A stretch of 64,000 bases of DNA from Pigoraptor vietnamica (Eukaryota; Opisthokonta; Filasterea), in assembly GCA_943704525.1 (NCBI GenBank), contig CALSCQ010002614.1, forward strand, positions 1 to 64,000, in the 5' to 3' direction. Shown in pieces: positions 32,530-42,971 of this stretch. Each line of letters starts with the position of its first letter. The first letter of the stretch is position 1. The position numbers and the translations under genes are program-made. Below the pieces are notes generated by a model. That model was given only the letters and a program-made list of their open reading frames with translations, was not told the DNA's origin and did not search any database.

Positions 32530-34955
32530 TCATCGCCCAAAGGGGTTTCGCGAGTATGCGTCCAGCTGTTGCTTGGTCAGGGAGGGCGGCACAATCGCGA
32601 GCGCCGCAGCAAATTCGCCCATGCCCACGCGCGTTGCGCTCATCGACGCGCGGAGTGCTTGCATGGCTGCCTCGCGGCACACCGACTCGATGTCGGCGCC
32701 CGTATAACCGTCCGTGCGCGCAACAAGCGCGGCCAAGTCAACGTCACCGTCCAGCGACATCGATCGCGTCTTGATGCGAAAGATCTGTTCGCGCGCCGCG
32801 GAGTCCGGCGCGGGCACCAACACGCACGAATCGAAGCGGCCCGGTCGCAGGAGCGCCGCATCGAGGGCGCGCGGGCGATTCGTCGCACCGACGACGAGCA
32901 CGCCGCGCGCGCTTTCCACGCCGTCCATTTCGTTGAGCAGCGCAGAAAGCACGCGCGCGGACACGCCATCCGAGCTCGCGCTGTCGCCGCCCGAAGCGGC
33001 CCTGTTCCACGCAGTTTCAGTTGCGACCTAACACCACCACCAAACTTTAACATAAAGGCATGCGCTGCGACGTACCTGTCTCCCACGATCGCATCGATTT
33101 CGTCCAAAAAGACTATGCAGGGCGCCGCCGCACGCGCACGTGCAAACACCTCCCGCACTTCGCGTTCCGAGTCCCCGACATACGGCGAGTACAGCTGCGC
33201 GCCGCTGAGAAAGAGCAGCGCGCACCCGGCCGTTCCCGCCAGCGCACGCACGAGCGTCGTCTTGGAGCATCCGGGCGGCCCGTAGAGCAGGACGCCGCGC
33301 GGAGGGGCGATCCCAAGGCGGTCGAAGGCCTCCGGGCGCAGCAACGGCCACTCAATCGCACGCCGCAGCGCGCCCTTGGCCGCCTCGCACCCGCCGATCT
33401 CGTCCCACGCAACGGGATCCAGGCGGACCTCGGCACCGCGCAGCACCGACGGCACGTGGTGCGTCAGCGCGCGCTCAAAGTCAGCAAGGGTCACCGTCGC
33501 ACGCGCGCGCTGCTCGAGAGCGCCTTTGTTCTCGTGCTGGGCGGACGACACTGTTTCGGCGCCATGCGATGCGATATGGGCCGTCGCACCGAGCAGGGGG
33601 TCCACCGAGGCAGCGGCCACAGGCAACGCCACCACAGATGCCCGCTTAAGGGCGGCGAGGGCGGCCGCGCGGCACACTTCCGCAATGTCCGCCCCAACGC
33701 ACCCGTTCGCAAGGCGCGCGAGCTCGTCCAGGTCGACGTCGGCGGACAGCGGCAATCCGCGCGTGTAAATTGCGAAGATGTCGCGGCGGTCCCTCGCATT
33801 CGGCGGGCGGATATGCACCTCTCTGTCGAAGCGGCCGGGGCGTCGCAGGGCCGGGTCAATCGCGTTGGGCCTGTTCGTCGCGCCCACAACAACGACGCCC
33901 CTCCTCCCCGTGCGACCCTTTGCGTCCATTCCGTCCATGAGTGTGAGCAGTTGTGCCACGACGCGCGCAACGTGTTGGTCGCCGGCGTCGCGACGAGGGC
34001 AGAGAGCGTCAATCTCGTCGAGAAAGAGCACGACGGGCCGGTCACCCGCGGCGGCGCGCGCAGTGGCATTCCCAAAGACGCGCCTCAAGTTGGCCTCGCT
34101 GTCGCCCGCGTACGCGCCGTACACTTCGGGGCCGTTCACGACGACGAGTTCCGCGCCGCACTCGTCTGCCGCAGCGCGCGCAATGAGCGTCTTGCCAACG
34201 CCGGGCGGGCCGGAGAGAAGAATGCCGCGTGGACAGTCGACCCCCATGCGCGCGAATGCCTCCGGCCGAAGGAACGGCAGGCGCACTATCTCAAGCAGTT
34301 GCTGCAGCGCATGGCCCACGCCAGCCACGCGCTCGCTTGCCGCCCCTCCGTGGGAACCGGCGCCGCCTTTCGATTCGCGCGGAGGGCGCGACGTTGCGCC
34401 AAGTGAAGGCTTCGAAGGGGCTTCAATTTCGACGACAGTGGCGTGGGTGACGAGCACACAGCCTGAGAGAGGAGGAGCAGATGCGTCGACGGCCGTCACG
34501 CGCACGGACGAATAGGGCTGCGAAGACGACGGCGCCGGGTGCACGACAGCGCCGACAGACACCACGTGACCCGCCAGCAGCGCCGCGACTGCACGCCCGG
34601 CCAGCGCGGGCGAAGGGTCGAGAGACCTTCGCGTCACCTGCACACGGAGTGAGGCGGCCCTTGGAACAAAGCCGAGTGGTTCGATGTCCGCGTGTGCGAT
34701 GCGAACAGGGCACCGTGGTGCATCACGGTTCGGGGCGGTTCCCACAGCAACAGACGCGTCCATGTCGCACGTGGTGCCATAAGCGGCGTACCGAAGTGGC
34801 CACACCGTGCACAGCGCATGGATGTCCTCAGCAACTCGCACGCGCACAGCACTGCCCGCCGCAAGGCCCAGAACGCGCATCACGGCCGGAGGCACACGGA
34901 GTTGCGCGCTGCCGCACTCGCCCGCGCGCACAACCGCCAGCGTGGGGCCGTCCAT
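32530..34955 (-). CDS. AFG2B/SPATA5L1-type double AAA ATPase
   Basis: AFG2 ATPases release recycling factors from pre-60S ribosomes; AFG2B with AFG2A forms the animal 55LCC complex. The N-domain starts MDGPTLAVVRAGECGSAQLR and contains HALCTVWPLRYA. Module D1 has Walker A GPPGVGKT, Walker B LFLDEIDAL, and GATNRPNAIDPALRRPGRFD. Module D2 has GPPGCSKTTLVRALAG, LFLSGAQLYSPYVGDSE and IVFLDEIDAIVGDR. The SKTTLVRAL and SPYVGDSE forms are closer to AFG2B than to AFG2A or CDC48. A single intron near 33030-33076 splits D2; the second exon continues ETAWNRAASGGD, then ARVLSALLNEMDG, and ends SRNPFGR-stop. The ATG at 34955 gives the family-like N-terminus; an in-frame ATG at 35048 is less likely. Confidence 0.9.
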
Positions 34956-35195
34956 TGCTGCGTCGGCAGCGCATGCCGCGCGGTAGTTGCCTTCGAACGC
35001 GCCTCTGACGTCCCACGTCCCGTGACTTGATCGCTCAGCTAGAAACAAACGAAGGAAAAAAGAAAACGTGGCGGCTCAAAGGTACCGAGTGACCCGGTTA
35101 CCCTGTCTGGACACCGACACATGCTCGGCCGACTGCGCAGAAAGTTGCAACAACCCAACTCATGCTTCCCGTCCACCACCCTAAAACCCGCTCCC

Positions 35196-37018
35196 ATGGC
35201 GTCTCTCGCGCGCATGCTCGCCCCTTTTACTGCCGCCGGTGCCCTGCGCGCGCCGGCGGTGGCACGCGCTGCGGTGGCGGCGATGACGACAGGTGCCGCG
35301 CAACCACAGGCCATCTACGAGCTCCGCTGGTGAGGATGGACTGAGAACTTCGCTGTGCGTACGTGCGTGCGCGCGAGGGGAAGTCGTTGACAGTGCCTCC
35401 GAGTGTTTCTGTGCGTGCTTTTCGTTGGCGCGTGCTCAACCCCCTTGCGCAGGTATGACATTCACCCTGGTCACTTTCGCGACTTCATCGAGCTGACGAA
35501 GGCCAAGATCCACCTCCGCACGGCCGTGTCGCCGCTTGTGGGCTACTGGACGTGCGAGCTTGGCGGTCTCAACCAGACGGTGCACATTTGGAAGTACGGT
35601 GCGTGATTGCGCCAATACTGCGCCATTGCCCCTGTGTGTGTGTCTGTGTGAGAGTGATCGAGCCGCGTGTGTGTGCGTGTGTGTGTGTGTGTGTGCGTGT
35701 GTGCGTTTGTGTGCGTTTGTGTGCGTGTGTGTGCGTGTGTGTGCGTGTGTGTGCGTGTGTGTGCGTGTGTGTGCGTGTGTGTGCGTACGGTTGTGCTCTG
35801 TCTTTTGTATTCTTGTGAGAGTACCTGAGCGTATGTTCTTGAACTCAGTGATTGTGAGGCATTTCTTCCACCGTTTGCGATGCGTTCTAACATTGGCATC
35901 GTCGAATGCTGCGCAGACTCCTTTGCTCACCGCACGAACGTGCGCGCCGCCCTCGGCAAGAACGAAGTGTGGATGCAGTCGTACATGGAGCGCATGTGGC
36001 ACTGGCTCGCGAAGCAGGTGCGTGTGCAGGGCGCCGTAGTAGTAGTAGTTGTAGTCGTTGTTACGCTCTCGCGTGAATTTTCTAAGGCACGCATGCATGC
36101 GAATGCGACGTGTGCCCTTCCACACTCGCATCGCACGCTGGACAGCTGTGTCCTAAGGTGTTGCAGCTCGATATGCACCCGTACACGTGCCAGTGTGATA
36201 TGCGCATGCTGTACGCAACGGCAAAAAATGTTTACTCCCTCGGTGAGGGGCACTGCGTGACACGCGCTTCTCCCGCAGAACAACAGTGTCATGACGCCCA
36301 TTCTGTCGCGCGAAATTCCCGCGGAAATTGTCGGCGCGAGTGAGTGACGCGTGCCTGTTGTGCGCCTTTCCACTCGTTTGTCTGACTCCGACACACTCGA
36401 CATGTACACTTTGTGCGATTCATTCACGTCGTTTTCACTCGCAGCGTACGAACTGCGCACGCACCGCCTCAAGCCGGGCACCCTTCCGCAGTGGCGCGCG
36501 ACATACGAGGAGCTGGTCTCGTGGGCCGCGTACCCTGTCGTGGGCGCCTGGTGGGTGCGCGCATGCGTGTGTGCGTTTACGTGTGTCGTGCCTCTGTCGC
36601 GATTTTCTGTCTGTGTCTGTGCGTTTTTTTGTGACCGACGGCGATTGGAGGCGTGTTGTGTATAACCTGATGGCACTCACGTGATCGCAGGGCGAATGAC
36701 TTTGGCGGCGGCCACACGGTCCACGAGCTGCTCCAGTACCCCTCCCTCGACCACCGCACGGCCGCCCGCGCCGCCCTCAACAAGGATGTCGCCTTTACGA
36801 TGCTCGGTGCGTCCGCGTGCGCTGTTCGCTCGTGCTGTGCGGCCCGTATCATCGAGGCTGCGCGTGTGTCTGTATGTGTGATTGTCGTTACGATCCGGCC
36901 CATTCTGTCACTTATTCCGCCTCTGCCGTCACGTGCCGCAGAGACCCGCCTGCAAGATCTCGTCGTGGAGAGTCACTCGAAGCACCTCAGCCCGCTTCCC
37001 TTTTCCCCGCTGCGATGA
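35196..37018 (+). CDS. NIPSNAP-family mitochondrial protein
   Basis: The N-terminus [30 protein letters not shown] is rich in Ala/Arg without acids, as expected of a mitochondrial presequence. Exons then code for [20 protein letters not shown] and [21 protein letters not shown]. Next comes [20 protein letters not shown], then [17 protein letters not shown] second repeat follows, [20 protein letters not shown], with [19 protein letters not shown] and a C-terminal [20 protein letters not shown]. Two ferredoxin-like NIPSNAP halves are thus present. NIPSNAP1/2 act at mitochondria, including as mitophagy tags in mammals; the role here is unknown. The chosen ATG precedes the presequence. About seven exons, several of them short. 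The second intron carries a long TG repeat. Confidence 0.9.
35634..35786. repeat. (TG)n / TGTGCG microsatellite in NIPSNAP intron
   Basis: About 150 bp of TGTG and GTGTGCGTGTG on the sense strand, starting some 35 nt after the GTGCGTG donor. The interruptions are regular, with a GTGTGTGCGT unit of about 10 bp repeated at 35700-35780. Confidence 0.9.
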
Positions 37019-37142
37019 GAGGCTCGCGTCCGCGATGCCGCGTGTGCCACTGGTGCGCCGGCGTGCTATGAGTGCTACGCCGTGTGGGTTTGAGAATGGA
37101 AAGAAAACATTGAATTGGGGTTTCCATTTAAATGCGGCTATT

Positions 37143-39666
37143 TTAGTGGGCATTCGCGTCGCTCTCCACGAACTTCGCTTCTCGAAAGCCCCAGTCGCCG
37201 TCCGCCACGAGCAGGCGCGTGAGCTGCATGTGGACGACGCCCGCGCAGCACGCGCCCTCGCGAAGACGAACCATCAGCTTGCCGTCGATGGGAAAGTAGA
37301 GCGACTGCATAACCGGGTGATGTTGGTGGTATATGTCGCCGATGTGCGACACGGCGAGTCCTTTGTGGAACGCCTGATAAACAAAGAGGGCGTCCACGTG
37401 ACGCACGTCGCACGTCTCGACGTATCCGCGAATCTTGTTCGCGATGGCATCGCGGTGCGCCAGCGCAAAGTCCCCTGGCGCATTGATGGTGGCCTCGCAG
37501 AGCTGGCTTGCGGGTCGGCTGCGTCCGTACACCGCGTACTGCTTGTCTCGCAGCGCTTTATCCTCCGCGTTGCGCAGCGCACGGTCCCGCACCCATCCCA
37601 GCACGGCGTCCGGTCCACGGAGGCGAACGTCGGCCGGCAGCGCAGCGTCGGCCTGGAAGCGGGACCCCACGTAGAGGGTGTCCGGCGAAAGCCTCCGCAG
37701 CGCAAGCGCCTCGTAAATGCTCTCGTCCCACAGAGAGTCCGGGATGAAGTTGAGCAGGTATTCGCCGCGCGCGCGCCGCATGCCCACGTTTTTTGCCCAC
37801 ATGTCCAGCATCTTCGCCTTGCAGCCGAGCGACACGTGGATCGACGCCGGCACTGTGATGAAACGCGCGCGCCCGCGCATCGATGGCGGGATGACGAGTG
37901 CGCGCGCAGCCCGGCGGTTGGGCAGCGGGTTCCACTCGACAAGTAACAGCTCGTACGACACCATGTACCTATCGCAATAGTGGGCCAAGACGTCGATCGC
38001 AACCTGCACGCGCTCCATTATGCTCCCGGCGTAGTCGTCCGCGCGAACGCCCGTTATAACGCTCACGTAGGGCCGCTGCTCGGCCACCGCGCTCCAATTC
38101 GCGCGCCTGTCGCGGTAGTGGCGCAAAAGGTCTGCAAAATGGGCCCGCAGCGTCGACGACAGAGTCACTCGCAGCAGAACCCCCTCTGGCTTCGGCCGCG
38201 CAGCACTGCTCCCCGCCCACGCCACCGGGTCCATCAGCAGTTCGATTTCGTCGTGTGGGACGCATTCCGATACGTCGCCTGCCGGGTGCTCCGCCGACTT
38301 GAACTCCCGCCACGCGTCGTTGATGGCGGTCGCCACGCCCGCCGCTGTCGTCCAGTTCGTGAGGGGCGGCGCCACGGTGGAGAGAATGGGCAGCGCGACA
38401 AACGTGTTGCCCTCCCCAGCAAACGCCGCGCGGACGATGGCGTCGGCAACGTCCCTCGCAAAGAGAGCCGCCCGCGGCGCGCCCAGCAGGTCAATCTTGA
38501 AATCGGCGGCGACGGGCGCCATGTCGCCGCGCACGCACTTGTTCAGGACCGCGCCAATGTAGTGGAGATGCGAGTTGCCCACGTGCGTATCCTCGACGCC
38601 GAAAACGTCCGGCAACCGCAGGACGTGGCCACCCCCGACGCTGAAGACGTGCGCCTCCGCGGCGGCCTTCGACAGGCCAAACAAGAGTCCCTTGCTCTGT
38701 GCATACGCCGTGCTGAAGAACACAAACGGGACTCGCCGCGAATCCAAGTAGCGCGCGATAGTGCCAACCATCCCGGCGTTCTCAGCGTCCGACTGTCTGT
38801 AGTCCCACGCGAGGATGAACGCCAGCTCGATGCGTATGTCGCCCAGGTAGTACGCCAGCGCCTCTTCCTTGGCATATCGCAGGTCCAGCATGAGCTTCGA
38901 CGAGACGTTGAGCACGTACTTGCCGATCGCCTCCATCGCAGCCACGAGGGCGCGCCCCAGTGGCCCACCGCCCCCGAGGACAAGGACGACGGACGGTTGC
39001 GCCGCCGCGCGCTGGTACGCCTCGAGGCGTTCCACTTCGCCGTGTGAGTAGCACGTGCCGCGCGCGGGGTAGATGGGCCGCCCGTCGTAACGCACTGGGT
39101 CGAAGCCGTAAAAACGGGCGCCGTTGCGAGTGGCCGTTCCGTTCAGCAGGCTCGTCTCGTCGTCCGTCAGCGGCGCTCGCTCGGTCATGGTCACGTTCGC
39201 GTATCCTGCATAGGGGTCGTTCACAGGCCATTAGTTCGCAGTGAGTGTGAGTCGCTGTGCTACCCCCTTCAACACCTCGGCTCGGCGAAAGGGCGGTCGC
39301 ATGTCCCAATGGCCGGGCACGACGGGTAATAATGCATTGCACAACCATCGCTGATCGGTAAACGGCGTGTGACTCACGCAAGTCACCGGCAGCACCCTGC
39401 ATCGCGGTGGCCGGGTCGGCATCCCCAACCAATCTTGCGAAGTGTGCGTGCAGATCGCCAATCTCCTGCGACAGCGCGGCAATCTGAGCGCGCAAGTCCG
39501 CCGCTTCGGAAGCTTCGTCGAGCGCGCCTTGTGCTGTGGCCACGCGCTCGCCTGCCTCGCGAGTGGACAGTTGCGACGCGCAGAAGTAAGCAACAAACAC
39601 AGACGCGGAGACCAGGAGCACCAGCCGCACCCTCGTGTTGCTGGTCACGTGGCCGGCGAAGGCCAT
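37143..39666 (-). CDS. Type II membrane protein: Rossmann-like plus glycosyltransferase-like domains
   Basis: Exons 39378-39666 and 37143-39205 join in phase to 783 residues. Exon 1 is a Golgi-type signal anchor (RVRLVLLVSASVFVAYFCAS) followed by a coiled-coil stem (EASEAADLRAQIAALSQEIG). The middle (about residues 145-380) has VVLVLGGGGPLGRALV, a GxGGxxG-type dinucleotide loop, with FVFFSTAYAQSKGLLFGLSK, as in extended SDR/epimerase folds (S/T, YxxxK-like). From about residue 500, PYVSVITGVRADDYAGS, YELLLVEWNPLPNR and KNVGMRRARGEYLLNFIPD resemble a GT-A family seen in algae and bacteria, where VEWNPP and NVGIRRARGE are typical. A classic DxD motif is not obvious; PDS occupies the place. It probably acts in the Golgi lumen on glycans; the substrate is unknown. 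Confidence 0.75.
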
Positions 39667-40000
39667 GGTGGGCCAGCGCTCATGCGCGACTGTGGCTCAT
39701 ACTGAGTGGCTTCTTTGCGGACCCTGCATGCCGCGAGGGATGCCCGTGGAAGAGGGCCAATTGAAAGCACACACGTGGAGTGCGACAAACACCCGGGCGA
39801 CTCGGCAAAAAATTTCGGCAAAGCCCCGTTGCGTGACGTCACGGTTGGTCGTGAGGCGGCGCCAAAAAAATTCTCGAGTGTGTGCGCCCGCTTTCCGATT
39901 ATCGCCGATCCCGCCGTCTACGCTAGTACTTCGGAAGCCGTCCCTGCGCGTGTTGCGTGCAGGACGGACTTTTGACTCTCTTGCGCGGGTGTCCGCAACC
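39667..40000. other. Divergent spacer, glycosyltransferase-like / ZC3HC1 genes
   Basis: 334 bp between divergent ATGs. TGACGTCACG at 39835-39843 is a perfect CRE/ATF-type palindrome core (TGACGTCA). Whether it is used is unknown. Nothing else was recognised. Confidence 0.5.
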
Positions 40001-40180
40001 ATGGCGTCTGAGAGCCTTGCGACGTCCCCCGTGCTCGCGCACCGTCACGTGGCGGCGCTGCTCTCGGGCCTCGTGCAGCCGCCCACGGCACCTACCGTCG
40101 CGTGAGTGGCACTGCTTCGCTACACGTCTACTCCCTCTCGTGCTCGCATGGGTTTGTTGTGATCATGTGTCTTCTTTCTC

Positions 40181-40215
<35 letters not shown>

Positions 40216-42467
40216 TGTGTATGTCCTGCTACCGTGGACGTTATAATCTGACGGCTGTGCGGCTGCGTCGTCCCGCAGTCCCAATGCCTCGCGCGGTACA
40301 GGCACCGGCACGTGCCGTCCGTGGGACGTCAAGGACTACCACGCGCGCCTCGATAGTTTCAAGGTGAGCCATCGGCTCTCGTTGCAGATGCATTGACTCT
40401 CGCTCTCCCTCGTGCCTTTCATGTCGTAGACTAGTCGCGCGTATTGTTGCCCTACATTACCCCCTTTATCTCCGCTTGTAATCTCACTCTCGATACAATT
40501 GTGCTGGAGGGAACACCGGCCGCTCTATGCGACCCCATGTCGCTGTTACCAATTCCCCGTCCGCCCACTTTCTTCCCTCCTCGAGCGGATGGGGGTTCAA
40601 CCGCTGAAGTCTCTCCCGTCCGCACCGCAGATTTTCATGTGGTTTGCCAAGCCCGGCCGCATTTCGCCCGCGGAGTGCGCGCGGTTCGGGTGGCGCAACA
40701 CGGGCGTCGACCGCCTGCAGTGCGTCACGTGCCAGTCCGAGCTCGCTTTCCCCGCAGACGTCAACGCCGTGACCCCAGAAGGTGAATCGTCCACCCGACT
40801 AGTCTCGCCTCAGTGTGCGCGTCAGTGTCTGCCGTTCCTTCAAGATATGCACGCATCCAGCATGAGTCATTCGTCTTGTTGCGTCTGCGTATGTCTGTGC
40901 CCTATGTCCCTCTTGCTCATTATTCACTGACTGTGCGCAGCGCAAGAAGCCGTCACCGAGTTCCACGGGCGCCTCAACTCAGCCCACGCGGCCATCTGCC
41001 CGTGGCGCGACAATCCTTGCTCAGGTGTGCAGTTGAGGCCATGCATTGGAAGCGCTTCTCTTGCTGGACGACGTTGGCTCACACACGCACTCCCACTCGC
41101 GGGCGCAGAGGCCTTCGCAGACCCGGCGCCCCCCAATTCCGACGATGCCAAGGCCCAGTTCATTGCGCGCGTGCGCTCCATCGTCAACGCCGTCGATCAC
41201 GTGCCCGTCGTGAACAGGGAAATCGTCCTGTCGCTGGTGCGCCTCGAATTGTTTCGCACTTCTCTTCCGCGTGGCGCACCTTTGTGTTGTCCCTGTGTCC
41301 CTGTCTTCTGCTCGCGTCGCTTGCGTCGCTGTGCCTTGCGGATTCCGACAATTGTTTCCGACAAGACGTGTCATGCTGCAGGAACGGAGCATCGAAGGCC
41401 CCCTCAGCGACCTCGCAAAACTTTGCGACATTCCGCCGACACAAAAGTCGCTGCGTGCGTGCGCACTCGCGGCCTGTGGATGGGAGGCCCTGACAGGTGT
41501 GGATGGGGTGGTGTTTTGCGGTGGTGTCTGGTGTCTCTGTGCACGCGCACGCTGCAGCTGACACTGCTGCACACACTCGGAATTGCAGAGCCGGGCCAGG
41601 ATGCTGCCAATACAGTCACGTGTCGCATGTGCGGGCGCGTCCTCGGGCTGTGGAATTTCCGCGGGCAGAACGATTTTGAGGAGCAGCTGGCCCTCTGCGA
41701 AAGCCTTCCGACCGCCCATTTGGTATCCACGCAGACGACGAACGACGCCGCACCCGAAAGTACCGGTGGCAACAAGGAACCTGCGGGCGCTGAGGACAGC
41801 GGGTCGAGCGCGTCTGAGAAAGTGGCAGTCAGCACCGATGTGGCTGCCAGCGAGAAAGGCGGGGAGAACGGCGCGGTCCATGCCACGAGCGCTCCGTCCA
41901 ACGGCGAAGGCGCGGCGGCGGCAAAGGAAGGCGCCGAGCGAGACCCCGTTGACCTGTTCCTGTCGTTTCCGAGCGACATCGTCGCCGATTCGTCCCGTGG
42001 CGTACCGGATGGTGGGTCTTCGCACAATGCGTTGCCGACGACGCCCGCGAGGGGAGAGAAGCGCTCGCTGGAAGACGCCGATGCACCGGGTGGAAAGCGG
42101 AGGGAAGTGGAAAGCAGCCAAAGCGGCGCCCCATCCCTTATGAATCGTTCGCCCGTGCGCACTACATTCGGGATAAACGCGGAGAAGGAGCACCGCTGGG
42201 CGTGTCCGTGGGTTGTCGAGTGGCGCGCGTGTGCGCAGCGAGTGGCATTGGTACGGCTCCTTCCCCGCGCGCCGCCGGATGAATCGCCACACAAGGTGGG
42301 CAATGTTTGTTTTATTCTTCACTTCTGGAAGGTACAGCTGCCATTGCAGTTGTTCTCCGTTCCACTGTCGCTGCTGTTTGACACTTTCGGGCCACTGTGC
42401 CTCTGTCCAGCTCAAGGATGCGGTGAAGAATGCGCAGAGGACGCTTGCGATGTCGACTTCGTTCTGA
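40001..42467 (+). CDS. ZC3HC1: ZC3HC1/NIPA/Rsm1-type zinc-finger protein
   Basis: ZC3HC1 (NIPA) sits in the nuclear basket of the pore in animals, and yeast relatives are Pml39 and S. pombe Rsm1. The C3HC domain spans exons: PWDVKDYHARLDSF, FMWFAKPGRISPAECARFGW and DRLQCVTCQSELAF. EFHGRLNSAHAAICPWRDNP completes the Cys-Cys-His-Cys set. SLRACALAACGWE follows. The second, Rsm1-like zinc unit has NTVTCRMCGRVLGLWNF and, after a Ser/Glu/Ala-rich disordered segment of about 130 residues, INAEKEHRWACPWV. The last exon gives LKDAVKNAQRTLAMSTSF-TGA. The ATG at 40001 follows CAACC. About nine exons, with TG repeats in the first intron (about 40181-40214). Confidence 0.92.
40181..40214. repeat. (TG)n microsatellite in ZC3HC1 intron
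   Basis: Uninterrupted TG run of about 34 bases on the sense strand of the host gene. Confidence 0.9.
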
Positions 42468-42971
42468 ACTATTAAATGAATTGCGATCCCTTCGTGCAAT
42501 TGATGCTTATCTGATTTTCGAGGGGGTTGGTCGTGGCCATTGGAATTCCGCGGAATTAGCAGCAAGGCACCGAGAGCATGAGGACGCGGAGACGAGATAA
42601 TGGACTGCAGACCACCACTCCATTGAGCCTGAGAAAGGTGTCAATGATAAGATAAAGGCCTGCATACTATTACTCCATTCGCACTAGTGGCCTGCACATT
42701 TACAGCAAACCAACCGACTGTCCGTCTGCCTCTACCAGGCCAACGCATATGTTGTTGGCGAATTTACAACAGTTCATTTCACGACGCGTGGTCGAATAGT
42801 TGCGCAAGAGTTGCCTCGGGCGTCGAAATGGCCGTCGCCCCAATGACAATCTGCGGACGGCGAAAAGTGCTGTCTCAGCACAGAATGAACTCACACAAAA
42901 TTAAGGCGGGAAGGAACGAATTCAAAGCCTTGGCTAAGAAAACACCAAAAAAAAAAAAACACAAAAAATAC
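42468..42971. other. Convergent 3' spacer, ZC3HC1 / SCFD2 genes
   Basis: About 500 bp of visibly less GC-rich sequence between two convergent stops. ACTCCATT occurs twice and GGCCTGCA twice (42623-42700), and there is an A12-type run at 42948-42960 near the SCFD2 stop. No coding exon or RNA gene was recognised. Confidence 0.55.

Noticed and set aside
33060-34406. Open frame of 448 codons antisense to AFG2B
   Set aside because: The sense strand contains both AAA modules with all motifs; the antisense frame is a composition artefact.
37980-39047. Open frame of 355 codons antisense to the glycosyltransferase-like gene
   Set aside because: Arg/Val/His-rich shadow of the real minus-strand exon, which has conserved motifs and correct splice phase.
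41021-42565. Open frame of 514 codons antisense to ZC3HC1
   Set aside because: High GC leaves few stops on the opposite strand. The sense exons carry clear C3HC/Rsm1 motifs, and the antisense protein has no family features.
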